Below, piece by piece: positions 8,760 to 18,095 of a stretch of DNA of 37,071 nucleotides; positions within the stretch are counted from its first letter, which is position 1, and each line of letters starts with the position of its first letter. The position numbers were made by a program, and so were the translations under genes. Source of the stretch: Ignavibacteria bacterium GWF2_33_9 (GTDB lineage Bacteria > Bacteroidota > Ignavibacteria > Kapaibacteriales > UBA2268); the NCBI GenBank assembly GCA_001804565.1, contig MHAC01000017.1, forward strand, positions 1,695 to 38,765. Reading direction: 5' to 3'. Under the pieces are notes generated by a model, which had not been told where the DNA came from, ran no database searches, and saw only the letters and a list, made by a program, of their open reading frames with translations.

Positions 8760-9524
8760 ATGAAAGATATCTATAGTAAAATAATTGAACTAAAAGAATC
8801 AGGAACTAATGCTATGCTTTGCACAATAGTACAAACGAAAGGTTCAACCCCTTTAAAGGCAGGTGCGAAGATGCTGGTTGTTTCAGATAATATAATTTAC
8901 GGAACAGTTGGAGGTGGTTCAATTGAAAACCAAACAATTACAAATGCTCTTGAATTAGCTAAAACCAATAAGAGCAATTTATTACATATTGAGTTAATCA
9001 GTAAGGAAGGAACAAGTTGTGGCGGAACAGCAGAAATTTTTATAGAACCCATTATGAATACTCAAAAACTTTATATATTCGGAGCAGGTCATGTTGGCAA
9101 AGCGCTTGTGCAGCATTTGGAAAATATTGATTTCGATATAACTGTTATTGATGACAGACAAGACATTTTTAATGATTGGATTCCGGGAAACTACAAAAAG
9201 GTAACTGTTAATATTGATGAATTCTTGAATCAAATGCAATTTGAGGAAAATATTTTTATTGCAATTATCACTTATGACCATAAGATTGATTGGCAAATCC
9301 TTTCATTTTGTGCTGATAAAAAATGGAAATATCTCGGGATGATGGGAAGCAAGAGCAAAGTGAAGCAGATGAAAAATAAATTACTTGAAATGGATATAAA
9401 GAGTGACATTATAAGTAAGATAAATATGCCGATTGGATTAGAAATAAATGATGAAACTGCCAATGAAATTGCTATAAGTATTGCCGGAGAAATGATTTTC
9501 GAAAAAAATAAATTAAGAAAATAA
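8760..9524 (+). CDS. xdhC: XdhC/CoxF-family molybdenum enzyme maturation factor
   Basis: The N-terminal half has the XdhC_CoxI signature (TKGSTPLKAGAKMLV, GTVGGGSIE, SCGGTAEIFIEP). The C-terminal half has a Rossmann-type segment (LYIFGAGHVGKAL, ITVIDDR) and the conserved YLGMMGSKSK. XdhC proteins bind the molybdenum cofactor, promote its sulfuration and insert it into xanthine dehydrogenase-family apoenzymes. The length of 254 matches the family. It sits between the MocA-like gene and the two structural subunits, with 5 and 16 nt spacing, so all four are probably one transcript. Confidence 0.87.
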   Translation: MKDIYSKIIELKESGTNAMLCTIVQTKGSTPLKAGAKMLVVSDNIIYGTVGGGSIENQTITNALELAKTNKSNLLHIELISKEGTSCGGTAEIFIEPIMNTQKLYIFGAGHVGKALVQHLENIDFDITVIDDRQDIFNDWIPGNYKKVTVNIDEFLNQMQFEENIFIAIITYDHKIDWQILSFCADKKWKYLGMMGSKSKVKQMKNKLLEMDIKSDIISKINMPIGLEINDETANEIAISIAGEMIFEKNKLRK

Positions 9525-9540
9525 ACCATTAAGGAAAAGT

Positions 9541-10419
9541 ATGTTATTACCTAACTTTAATTATCATAAACCCAAAACTTTAACTGAGGTTTACAACTTA
9601 TTAGACACACATAACAATGTAGGTTTAATGGCTGGTGGAACAGATTTGCTTGTTGAAATGAAGATGGGAAGAAAGCTTGAAAATGTAGTATCTTTAAATA
9701 TGGTGTCTGAATTGAATGAAATTTCAGAAGATACTGATTTTGTATTTATTGGTCCTACCGTTACTTTTCGTCAAATTCAGGATTCTCCGATAATACAAAA
9801 ATATATTCCACATTTGATTGATACTGTATCTAAAATTGGTTCTCCTCAGATTAGGAATACAGGGACCGTTGGGGGTAATGTGTGTACTTGTGCATCCTGT
9901 TCTGATTCAGCACCAACTCTGATTGCATACAATTCAGAAGTTGAAATTAGTTCAAGTACAGGAATTAGAAGAATAAATTTAACAGATTTGCAATTATTCC
10001 ATAGGAAAACAAGTATTTCAAAAAGAGAAGTACTTTCAAAAATAATAATTCCTAAGCCAAAACCAAATTTCACAGCTAATTTCCAAAAGTTCGGCTTAAG
10101 GGAATCCGCTTCAATATCTGTTGGTTCTGTTGCCGTTGGACTATGGATTGAGAATTCTCAAATTGCCGATGCAAATATAGTGGTTGGTGCATGTGCCCCG
10201 ACTCCGATAAAATGCAATTCCGCAATGCAATTAATAATCAATGCTAAATTAAGCGATTTACAAAAGGATTCAATTCTACTGAATGAAATAGCTGAAGCAA
10301 CTGCCTCGGATACCAATCCAATTGACGATATAAGAGGTTCAGCAGATTACAGAAAAGATATTATTAAAACAATTACAAAAAGAGCTATTTTAAATTCCAT
10401 AAATGATTTTAATCAATAA
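9541..10419 (+). CDS. hcrB: FAD-binding subunit of a xanthine dehydrogenase-family enzyme, 4-hydroxybenzoyl-CoA reductase beta-like
   Basis: The 292-residue protein has the two FAD-binding loops of the family: LMAGGTDLLVEMKMG (from residue 29) and GSPQIRNTGTVGGN (100-113). This subunit would pass electrons between the [2Fe-2S] clusters and an external donor. Right after the second loop is C115-x-C117-x2-C120, where most homologues have a single cysteine followed by Ala-Ser. The characterised Thauera HcrB has a roughly 40-residue insertion here carrying a [4Fe-4S] cluster. That insertion is absent, but the cysteine enrichment is odd. The HcrB assignment rests on the adjacent benzoyl-CoA cluster; CoxM- or XdhB-like FAD subunits of other substrates remain possible. 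Confidence 0.72.
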   Translation: MLLPNFNYHKPKTLTEVYNLLDTHNNVGLMAGGTDLLVEMKMGRKLENVVSLNMVSELNEISEDTDFVFIGPTVTFRQIQDSPIIQKYIPHLIDTVSKIGSPQIRNTGTVGGNVCTCASCSDSAPTLIAYNSEVEISSSTGIRRINLTDLQLFHRKTSISKREVLSKIIIPKPKPNFTANFQKFGLRESASISVGSVAVGLWIENSQIADANIVVGACAPTPIKCNSAMQLIINAKLSDLQKDSILLNEIAEATASDTNPIDDIRGSADYRKDIIKTITKRAILNSINDFNQ

Positions 10420-10445
10420 TTCTATTAAATAAAAGAAATGAACAA

Positions 10446-13250
10446 ATGAAACAAATAGTAAATATAAATGTAAACGGCTTAGATTATGAAGTTGCGATTA
10501 GAACAGGTGCAACATTACTGGATTTACTCAGAGATGAGTTAAAGTTAACCGGCACGAAACGTGGCTGCGATCATGGTGATTGTGGAGCATGTACTGTTTT
10601 AATGAATGGGAAAGCTGTGAATTCTTGTCTTGTTCTTGCTCTCGAAGCTGATGGGCAGAAAATTGAAACTATTGAAGGTGTTGCAAAGGGAGAAGAACTT
10701 CATGCAATTCAGCAAGCATTTGTTGAAAAAGGTGCAATTCAATGCGGTTTCTGCACACCGGGGATGATAATGAGAGTAAAATCCTTACTAAACGATAATC
10801 CTGAACCAACACTTGATGATTTGAAAACAGGTCTTAGCGGAAACTTATGCCGCTGTACTGGTTATGTGAAAATATTCGAAGCAGTTGAAACTGCAGTAGA
10901 TTATCTGAAAGGAAAACCCAGAAAAGAAATTGAATATCAGCCGCAAAAGTCTGCAATTGATTTATCTGTCGTGGGTAAACGTCTTCCAAAGCTTGATGCA
11001 CCCGATAAAGCAACAGGCAGAGCAATTTATACTGATGATATTTCATTTCCAAATATGCTATTCGGTAAAACATTATTGAGTCCTCATGCACATGCAAAAA
11101 TATTATCAATCAATACTGAGAAAGCAAAAGCATTGCCGGGGGTAAAGCACATAATAACTGGAGCAGATGTTCCTGATATTACTTATGGTACTTCCCCTGC
11201 AAGATATGATGAAAATATTCTTGCTAAAGATAAAGTAAGATATGTTGGAGATGTAATTGCCGCTGTTGCTGCAGTGGATGAAGAAACTTGTTATAAGGCA
11301 CTGAAATTAATCGAAATAGAGTATGAAATTCTTCCGGCTGTCTTCGATCCCTTTGAAGCAATGGCAGAAGGAGCTCCAAGACTATTCGAGGATAAATATC
11401 CAAATAATATTAACACACATGTTGACCATCATTTTGGAGATATTGATAAAGGATTTGCTGAAGCTGATCATATTCGTGAAGAAAGATTCGTTGGAAACAG
11501 GACTTATCAAAGTCCGTTAGAACCTCACTGTGCTATTGCAGAATGGGATAGGCATGGAAGAGTGACGCTTCATACTTCGACTCAAGTTGTACACTATGTT
11601 CATCATCAATTATCAAGAATACTGGACATTCCATTAGGTGATATAAGAGTTATTATGACTAATGTTGGCGGTGGTTTCGGAGCAAAAGCCGCAACAAATA
11701 TTCTGGAAGTACTTTCGATTTTCTTAGCTAAGAAGACAGGTCAGGCAGTAAAAATGCGCTTTTCACGAGAGGAAATGTATCTCTATGGAAGAGGAAGACA
11801 TAAACAATTCATTGATTTGAAGATTGGTGTGAAAAAAGACGGCGAAATTACTGCTGTTAAACAAAAAGTAGTTCTCGAAGGTGGTGCATATTCTAGTTTT
11901 GGTGTTGTAACCACTTATTATGCCGGATCTATGTTGGCGACACTCTATAAATTTCCGAATTATAAATATGATGGATATAGAGTAAACACAAATTTACCAC
12001 CTAGCGGAGCTTTTCGTGGACATGGTGTTCCACACCCAAGATTTGCATTTGAATCATTACTCGATATGATTGCCAAAGATTTGAATCTCGACCCTGTTGA
12101 AATTCGCCTTAAGAATGCAATGGAACCTAATTATCATACTTGCAATGACTTAGATATTAATTCCTGTGAATTAACTTCCTGCATTGAAAGCGTAAGAGAA
12201 AAATCAGGATGGAAAGATAAAAAAGGCAAATTACCTTATGGTCGTGGAATTGGAATTGGTTGCGGCGGATTTGTTTCCGGTGCAGGTTATCCCATTTATA
12301 GATCCCAATTTCCACACTCCAATGCTATTATTAAAGTACAGGAAGATGGATCTAAAGTTGTATTATTTATTGGTGATGCAGATATAGGACAAGGTTCCGA
12401 TACAGTTTTAGCTCAAGCTGCGGCTGAAGCATTAGGTATTTCCTTTGACAGAATCAGTGTAGTATCTGCTGATAGCGACTTAACTCCTATCGGCTTTGGA
12501 GCATATTCAAGCAGAGTGACTTTAATGGGCGGGAATGCATCAAAAATGGCTGGTGAACAAGTCAGAGATAAATTGTTAGTGAAAGCATCTCAAATGATGG
12601 GAATTGAAAAAGAAAAAATTTCTGTTAAAAATAATAGATTTTTCATCACTACTAATCCTGAAACATTCATTTCTTGGGAACAAGTTGCCACCGAGTATTT
12701 TTCCGAAAGTGGTCCTTTAATAGGTGCAGGACATTACTCCCCTCCAAAAGGATTGGGTGGCACGTATAAAGGTGCTGCGGTCGGTACATCGCCGGCATAT
12801 TCCTTCTCTGCATCGGTTTGCGAAGTTGAAGTAGATTTTGAAACCGGTAAAGTTAAAGTTTTAAATTTCTGGGATGCACATGATTGTGGGACAGCTATAA
12901 ATCCATTAAATGTCGAAGGTCAGGTTGATGGCGCAGCAGTGATGGGTATGAGTGAAACTTTATTCGAAAATGAGGTGTTCGATAAATCAGGAAGAATGCT
13001 CAATCCGGATTTGCATAATTACTTAATAGCAACTAGTGCGGATACACCTGAAATTAATTCGACTATTGTCGATAGCTTTGAGCCGGCAGGTCCTTATGGT
13101 GCAAAAGAAGTTGGTGAAGGAGCATCATTACCGATTCTTGGAGCAATTGCTAATGCCATTGAAGATGCTGTTGGTGTTCGAATAAAAGAGTTGCCTATTA
13201 CACCTGAAAAGATTTTAAAAGCAATAAAAGAGAAAAATCATAATTATTGA
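10446..13250 (+). CDS. Fused [2Fe-2S] and molybdopterin subunits, probable 4-hydroxybenzoyl-CoA reductase (gamma-alpha fusion)
   Basis: This 934-residue protein joins two subunits that are usually separate. Residues 1-157 are the small iron-sulfur subunit: C41, C46, C49, C61 for the plant-type [2Fe-2S] cluster, and C100, C103, C135, C137 for the second cluster. From about residue 170 it is the molybdopterin subunit, with KRLPKLDAPDKATGRAIY, NVGGGFGAKA, PSGAFRGHG, DIGQGSD and the terminal GAKEVGEGA containing the expected catalytic glutamate. Together with the preceding FAD subunit it forms a complete enzyme. Given the benzoyl-CoA genes downstream, reductive dehydroxylation of 4-hydroxybenzoyl-CoA is the best guess. 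A D. gigas-type aldehyde oxidoreductase has the same fused order, so substrate is not certain. Confidence 0.75.
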   Translation: MKQIVNINVNGLDYEVAIRTGATLLDLLRDELKLTGTKRGCDHGDCGACTVLMNGKAVNSCLVLALEADGQKIETIEGVAKGEELHAIQQAFVEKGAIQCGFCTPGMIMRVKSLLNDNPEPTLDDLKTGLSGNLCRCTGYVKIFEAVETAVDYLKGKPRKEIEYQPQKSAIDLSVVGKRLPKLDAPDKATGRAIYTDDISFPNMLFGKTLLSPHAHAKILSINTEKAKALPGVKHIITGADVPDITYGTSPARYDENILAKDKVRYVGDVIAAVAAVDEETCYKALKLIEIEYEILPAVFDPFEAMAEGAPRLFEDKYPNNINTHVDHHFGDIDKGFAEADHIREERFVGNRTYQSPLEPHCAIAEWDRHGRVTLHTSTQVVHYVHHQLSRILDIPLGDIRVIMTNVGGGFGAKAATNILEVLSIFLAKKTGQAVKMRFSREEMYLYGRGRHKQFIDLKIGVKKDGEITAVKQKVVLEGGAYSSFGVVTTYYAGSMLATLYKFPNYKYDGYRVNTNLPPSGAFRGHGVPHPRFAFESLLDMIAKDLNLDPVEIRLKNAMEPNYHTCNDLDINSCELTSCIESVREKSGWKDKKGKLPYGRGIGIGCGGFVSGAGYPIYRSQFPHSNAIIKVQEDGSKVVLFIGDADIGQGSDTVLAQAAAEALGISFDRISVVSADSDLTPIGFGAYSSRVTLMGGNASKMAGEQVRDKLLVKASQMMGIEKEKISVKNNRFFITTNPETFISWEQVATEYFSESGPLIGAGHYSPPKGLGGTYKGAAVGTSPAYSFSASVCEVEVDFETGKVKVLNFWDAHDCGTAINPLNVEGQVDGAAVMGMSETLFENEVFDKSGRMLNPDLHNYLIATSADTPEINSTIVDSFEPAGPYGAKEVGEGASLPILGAIANAIEDAVGVRIKELPITPEKILKAIKEKNHNY

Positions 13251-13566
13251 TATCTCAACTCTTTATTTTTAAGTTGGCTTAAGAATTCGAATTGCAAGTT
13301 ATTGTATTTTATAACTATATTATTAATTAAATGTATCATATTTATTTATTAGATTTATAATATAATTACGTTCTTCGTAATAATATTACTCATATATTAC
13401 CTTATGCACTTGTAATTCAAAGCAAATTATCTCCAAAAATTGGCTAATAACTTTCATTTTTTTATGAACAAAATGTAATCTTTTAATTAATTCTAACTTT
13501 TTTTATTGTTTTAAATAAAAAAATTTGTAATTTAGAAAAACTTATTGATTTCAAAATAATTAAAAT
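13251..13566. other. AT-rich intergenic region between the molybdenum-enzyme operon and the benzoyl-CoA operon
   Basis: The 316-nt interval has no gene. It contains a small hairpin, ATTACG-ttctt-CGTAAT (13365-13381), and a weak stem CAACT/AGTTG (13256-13276), neither followed by a good T run. It probably holds the promoter of the large downstream operon, but no TAnnTTTG element with a well-spaced TTG was found. No operator-like palindrome stands out. Confidence 0.5.
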
Positions 13567-14838
13567 ATGTCTAAATCTCAGAAAGAAGTTGTTATTGTAA
13601 GTGCTGCACGCACTCCTATTGGAAAACATGGTGGTTTTTACAATGATTTATCAGCTGAAGACCTTGGTGTTTTGGCCGTTAAAGAAGCGATAATCCGTTC
13701 AGGAATTGATTTATCAAAAATCAATATTGACCAGATTATAGCAGGAATGATATATATAGATTCTCAAAATCAACAAATATATCTTCCTCGTAATGTGGCT
13801 CATCGTGTTGCAAAAGAATTTAATGATTCTGAAAATTTAATAAATGCACCCGGTAAAACTACTCTTAGAATTTGCGGTACAGGTTTCCAAACTCTTGCTG
13901 ATGCTTATGATTTACTTACTGCACAAGAACCAAATAAGATGAATTGTGTTATATCTTTTGCTTGCGAAAGTATGTCGCAAACAAATATGATTAATCAAGG
14001 ACGCCGTAAAAAAGAAAGCGTTTGGGAGTTCGAAGAAGCTCCAAATAAAGATTATCTTATGGAAGGATTTAATCACAATCTTTTCAATACATTAATGCCC
14101 AAAACTGCAGAAGTCTATGGTGCAAAAGTCGGTATAACAAGAAAAGATTGTGACGATTTTTCTTATTTAAGTCATATTCGGGCAAAAGAAGCTCAAAAAA
14201 AACAGTGGAATCGTTTCAGAGATAAATCAGAAAATAATTACCTCAAAGGCATTTTCACTGTTGATACTGTTGACAAGGCAGGAAATTCTCTTTGCGTTTG
14301 GAAAGATGAGGGCACTAAATATGACATCAGTTTAGAAGAACTTAAAAATCTTCGTCCAATGTTAGGCCCTAATGGTTTAGTTACTCCAGGAACTGCAAGC
14401 CAAATTAGTGATGGAGCTGCTTCGATAATTTTAATGGATAAAGAATTTGCAGAACAAAATGGAATTCATTATTTAGCAAAATTAACCGGTTATCAGTTTT
14501 CTACGGTTGCACCGGAAATAATGGGACAAGGTCCTGTTCCTGCTGTCAAAACATTATTGAAAAAATTAAACCTTGAAATGAATGATATCGACTTGTTCGA
14601 AGTTAACGAAGCTTTTGCAGCACAATATTTAGGAGTTGAAAGAGAATTAAATCTTCCAAGAGAAAAAACTAATGTGAATGGCGGTGCTATTGCAATAGGG
14701 CATAATATTGCTGCGACAGGATTAAGAATTGTTACAGATTTAGTATATGAATTGAAACGCCAAAACCTTAAAAGAGGAATTGCTTCTGCTTGTATAGGCG
14801 GTGGACAGGGCGGAGCAGTTTGTGTAGAAATTATATAG
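13567..14838 (+). CDS. Acetyl-CoA acyltransferase (thiolase), divergent
   Basis: This 423-residue thiolase has the N-terminal VSAARTPIGKHGG, the nucleophilic cysteine in RICGTGFQTL (C103), VNEAFAAQYL, and the second active-site cysteine in ACIGGGQGG (C409). The catalytic histidine block reads GGAIAIGHNIAATG rather than the usual GHPxGxxG, so the His is kept but the following Pro is replaced by Asn. It is the first gene of the long co-directional run and is followed after 36 nt by the HAD-ECH fusion, like a fadA-fadN pair. In the benzoyl-CoA pathway it could cleave 3-oxopimeloyl-CoA or acetoacetyl-CoA. Which thiolase does which step cannot be decided here. Confidence 0.87.
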   Translation: MSKSQKEVVIVSAARTPIGKHGGFYNDLSAEDLGVLAVKEAIIRSGIDLSKINIDQIIAGMIYIDSQNQQIYLPRNVAHRVAKEFNDSENLINAPGKTTLRICGTGFQTLADAYDLLTAQEPNKMNCVISFACESMSQTNMINQGRRKKESVWEFEEAPNKDYLMEGFNHNLFNTLMPKTAEVYGAKVGITRKDCDDFSYLSHIRAKEAQKKQWNRFRDKSENNYLKGIFTVDTVDKAGNSLCVWKDEGTKYDISLEELKNLRPMLGPNGLVTPGTASQISDGAASIILMDKEFAEQNGIHYLAKLTGYQFSTVAPEIMGQGPVPAVKTLLKKLNLEMNDIDLFEVNEAFAAQYLGVERELNLPREKTNVNGGAIAIGHNIAATGLRIVTDLVYELKRQNLKRGIASACIGGGQGGAVCVEII

Positions 14839-14874
14839 ATATTAATTATTTTTTAGAACATAAAGACATAGTAT

Positions 14875-17340
14875 ATGAAAAGTTGTTTCGCTTTTGGCAA
14901 TAAATTATTACAGAAAGAAATTTCGAAATTGAATAAAATTTCGGAAGTGGCTCTTATTGGTTCAGGAACTATGGGTATAGGAATTGGAATTGATATCCTG
15001 AACAAAACTAATTTAGGTATTACCTTTATCGATATTTCTGATAAATCACTGGAACGTGCTAAAAATGACATAGGTGACTATTTTGGGAATCAATTAACTG
15101 CTGGTAGAATTCTTCAAAATCAATTTGATGAAATTCTTGGAAGAGTAACTTATACGAACAGTTTTGAAACTTTAAGTAATGCAGAAATTATTTGGGAAGT
15201 GGCTACTGAAAGAATTGAAATTAAAAAATCAATTTTCGAGAATATTGAAAAATATGCTGATCCGGATAAATTATTACTTGTATTTTCCAATACATCATCT
15301 CATACTACAGAAGAATTAGCTGTTTTATTCAACGATTCACTTTTGCGTGATAAATTTTTGACAGGTCATGGTTATTTTCCTTTCCATGCAAACAGATTAT
15401 TTGACGTTATGAAAGGGAAGTATGCAACAGAAGCTACTTACAATATGGGAATTGCTTTTGCTGAACAAATGCTGGAAAAGAAAGTAATTGCTTTGCGAAA
15501 TGACCATCACGGTTATATTGCCGACCCAATTTTCGAAGGAATGGGAGCAATTATCAGTTGGGATATTAAAAACGGTCAGGACATTGTAGAATTACCTCAG
15601 GTTTTTGCAATGTTAACTGCTAATCCATTTGAAGTTTTAGATAGAACTGGTCACATGCCTTATACTGAGTGTGCAAACCATATGGGGAAAGCACTTCCTG
15701 CAGACGATAGATTAAGAGTTGTCTATAATCAGGAAAATCGTCACTACCCTCAATGGATTGAAGACTTGGAAAAAGCCGGCAGAATTGGAATTTATTCTTC
15801 AGAAAAGGAAGGCTTCTTTAAATGGGATGGAAAACCGGGACGTGAAAAACCAGTAAAAGTTTATGACCCGGGCACCAAATCTTATATTCCGATAAATGAA
15901 ATTAATGTTAGTGATTATTTTTCATTATCCAAAGCTGATGCTATTGACCACAGGGAATCTTCAATTAAAAGTATATCCGGTTTGATAAAAGTTGCAAGGT
16001 CGTCAGATAAAGGCGGTAAAACTTTCCGCCGTTACGTAATTCCTATAATGTTATACTCATTGGATTTAATACAAGATAATCATGCAACGGTTGCCGATGT
16101 GAATGTTTCCTCAAAAGTAGGATTACGCTTCAAATATGGGCTTTGCGAAATTATTGATGGATTTTTGAATTATTTTGGTATTGATGCTTTTATAAATTTA
16201 GTAAAGAAAGCAGCTATTGAAAATCCAGACAGACCTGAATTGTATGATATTGATGGAAAAATTGGTCCACGCCAAGGAAAACCAAGTTTGTTATATAAAA
16301 TGAAACAAAATGGCTGGATAAATATACTTGGCTATGGTAGGATATATGGAACTCCGGTAAGCCAAAGAAACTTCATTACCGACAAAATGGATATATATTA
16401 CAACGATCTACGATATGTGTATCCAACTACAAAAGAAAGAGTTGCATCAATTATATTTGACAATCCACTTCGTGGCAATGTTTGGAATAAAAACACAATC
16501 GACCAACTTGACCATGCAATTGGAATTTCAGTTGACTTATACGAGAAAGGAAAACTTGGTGCAATTTTATTCACTGCTTCCGGTGAAGGTATGAGAATGT
16601 TAGGTGCAGATGCAAGACAATTCAATAAAGGCTGGTTCTCTGCTAAAAAAGGTTATCAATTTTTGGGAGAGGAGGAAGCTTCCTACTTCACAAAAGCCGG
16701 AATGAAATTGTTTAGATTTTTGCAGGAATCACCTATTATTACTGTTGGTGTCTTTGGTGAAAAATGGGGTGGTGGAGCTGAATTCACTTATTTCTTGAAT
16801 CAGCGTTTCGATTTGATTTTGAAAGGTGTAGAGTTCGATTCAATTAAACGTGAAAATGTTTATAGAACAAAGAAAAACTATAATCAACCAGAAATTGAAT
16901 ATGCAATTCTAGGTGGTTTTGGTGCTGTTCAGGAATTAGTACGATTAGGTTTTGGCGAGTCATTAGTTGATGAATTGTTTTATCAGGGCTTGACGGCAGA
17001 AAGAGCATACCAATTAGGACTCTCTAATGGAATTGGCGAGAATGAATATGAATTGTTAGAAAAAGCTTTCGAAATAGCAAGAATGAAACAAAAATATTCT
17101 TATCCATATTCTGCTGCTCTTTATAATAAACAAAAGAAAGAAGCTTTCTACGAAGGATGCAATGATGACAGACTGACAAAGGATACCGGCGAAACATTCA
17201 ATCCTGAGAAGAATCCTTATATTAATAATGGTTTAATTAGACTTTTGAATATGGGTGGGCGAAATCCTCAACCCGAACTTGATGTGAGAGGAAAGCTACC
17301 CGGTTGGGAAAATAATTATAAAACACTATATCAAGATTAA
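14875..17340 (+). CDS. 3-hydroxyacyl-CoA dehydrogenase/enoyl-CoA hydratase fusion, FadN-like order
   Basis: This 821-residue protein has an N-terminal NAD-binding 3-hydroxyacyl-CoA dehydrogenase (GSGTMGIGIG at 29-38, FSNTSS near 137-142). Its C-terminal enoyl-CoA hydratase-type domain spans about 520-740, with VFGEKWGGGAEF as the oxyanion loop region. This HAD-then-ECH order is that of Bacillus FadN and the opposite of FadB/FadJ. The catalytic His region is unusual: TGHGYFPFHAN stands where the family has HFFNP. It may oxidise 3-hydroxypimeloyl-CoA and/or process crotonyl-CoA to acetoacetyl-CoA. It is translationally close to the SDR gene (2 nt). The first 22 residues are weakly conserved-looking, so a slightly later start is possible. 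Confidence 0.85.
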   Translation: MKSCFAFGNKLLQKEISKLNKISEVALIGSGTMGIGIGIDILNKTNLGITFIDISDKSLERAKNDIGDYFGNQLTAGRILQNQFDEILGRVTYTNSFETLSNAEIIWEVATERIEIKKSIFENIEKYADPDKLLLVFSNTSSHTTEELAVLFNDSLLRDKFLTGHGYFPFHANRLFDVMKGKYATEATYNMGIAFAEQMLEKKVIALRNDHHGYIADPIFEGMGAIISWDIKNGQDIVELPQVFAMLTANPFEVLDRTGHMPYTECANHMGKALPADDRLRVVYNQENRHYPQWIEDLEKAGRIGIYSSEKEGFFKWDGKPGREKPVKVYDPGTKSYIPINEINVSDYFSLSKADAIDHRESSIKSISGLIKVARSSDKGGKTFRRYVIPIMLYSLDLIQDNHATVADVNVSSKVGLRFKYGLCEIIDGFLNYFGIDAFINLVKKAAIENPDRPELYDIDGKIGPRQGKPSLLYKMKQNGWINILGYGRIYGTPVSQRNFITDKMDIYYNDLRYVYPTTKERVASIIFDNPLRGNVWNKNTIDQLDHAIGISVDLYEKGKLGAILFTASGEGMRMLGADARQFNKGWFSAKKGYQFLGEEEASYFTKAGMKLFRFLQESPIITVGVFGEKWGGGAEFTYFLNQRFDLILKGVEFDSIKRENVYRTKKNYNQPEIEYAILGGFGAVQELVRLGFGESLVDELFYQGLTAERAYQLGLSNGIGENEYELLEKAFEIARMKQKYSYPYSAALYNKQKKEAFYEGCNDDRLTKDTGETFNPEKNPYINNGLIRLLNMGGRNPQPELDVRGKLPGWENNYKTLYQD

Positions 17341-17342
17341 TT

Positions 17343-18095
17343 ATGATCTCAATCAATCTGTCTGATAAAATTGCTATTGTTACAGGAGGAGCCTCTGGAA
17401 TTGGAGCCGCCATTTCTTTTAAATTAGCTGAGTGTGGTGCAAATGTCGCCATTATTGATAAAAAGGAAGTGCTGGAAGCCCAAACTATAATCAATACTAT
17501 CGAAGAACTTGGCAGAAAGTGCGTTTTTATATGTGCCGATATTTCTGATTTTCAGGCTTCTGGAAACGCAATTCTTGAGATTCTTTCTAAGTTTGGCAAG
17601 ATAGATATTTTAGTAAATAATGCCGGAATTAATAAAGATGGTGTTATTTGGAAAATGACTGAAGAACAATGGGACAATGTAATTAATATTAACCTAAAAG
17701 GTTATTTTAATTATATTAGAGCTGTCGCCCCAGTTTTTAGAGAGCAAAACTTCGGGAAAATTATTAATATTTCTTCTATAAATGGGATGAGGGGAAAATT
17801 CGGACAAGCAAATTATTCTGCTGCAAAAGCTGGAATTATTGGTCTGACCAAAACGATTGCAAAGGAATTAGGGAAATATAATGTAAATGTAAACGCTATT
17901 GCTCCGGGATTGATTGATACTGAAATGATGAAAAATGCAGATGAGAGTGTCAGAGAAAATGCAATAAAAGAAATTGTTATTGGCAGAATTGGGTTACCTG
18001 ATGAAATTGCAAATGTTGCAGCATTTTTATCATCAGATTTATCAAGACATATTACCGGCGAGATTATTAAAGTTGATGGCGGACAATATATATAG
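17343..18095 (+). CDS. SDR-family 3-hydroxyacyl-CoA dehydrogenase/3-oxoacyl reductase (FabG-like)
   Basis: The 250-residue short-chain dehydrogenase has the cofactor motif TGGASGIG (14-21), NNAG (92-95), the catalytic triad in INISS (Ser144/145), Tyr158 and Lys162 (YSAAK), and the C-terminal HITGEIIKVDGG typical of FabG-like proteins. D40 after the second beta strand (AIIDK) suggests NAD(H) preference. Its place between HAD-ECH and thiolase suggests oxidation of a 3-hydroxyacyl-CoA such as 3-hydroxypimeloyl-CoA, although FabG-like reductases for other substrates look the same. Its TAG stop runs directly into a tandem repeat array. Confidence 0.83.
   Translation: MISINLSDKIAIVTGGASGIGAAISFKLAECGANVAIIDKKEVLEAQTIINTIEELGRKCVFICADISDFQASGNAILEILSKFGKIDILVNNAGINKDGVIWKMTEEQWDNVININLKGYFNYIRAVAPVFREQNFGKIINISSINGMRGKFGQANYSAAKAGIIGLTKTIAKELGKYNVNVNAIAPGLIDTEMMKNADESVRENAIKEIVIGRIGLPDEIANVAAFLSSDLSRHITGEIIKVDGGQYI

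Noticed and set aside
13365-13381. ATTACG-CGTAAT hairpin considered as a terminator or operator
   Set aside because: The stem is only 6 bp, has no T run and lies 115 nt after the stop, so it is likely chance in AT-rich DNA.
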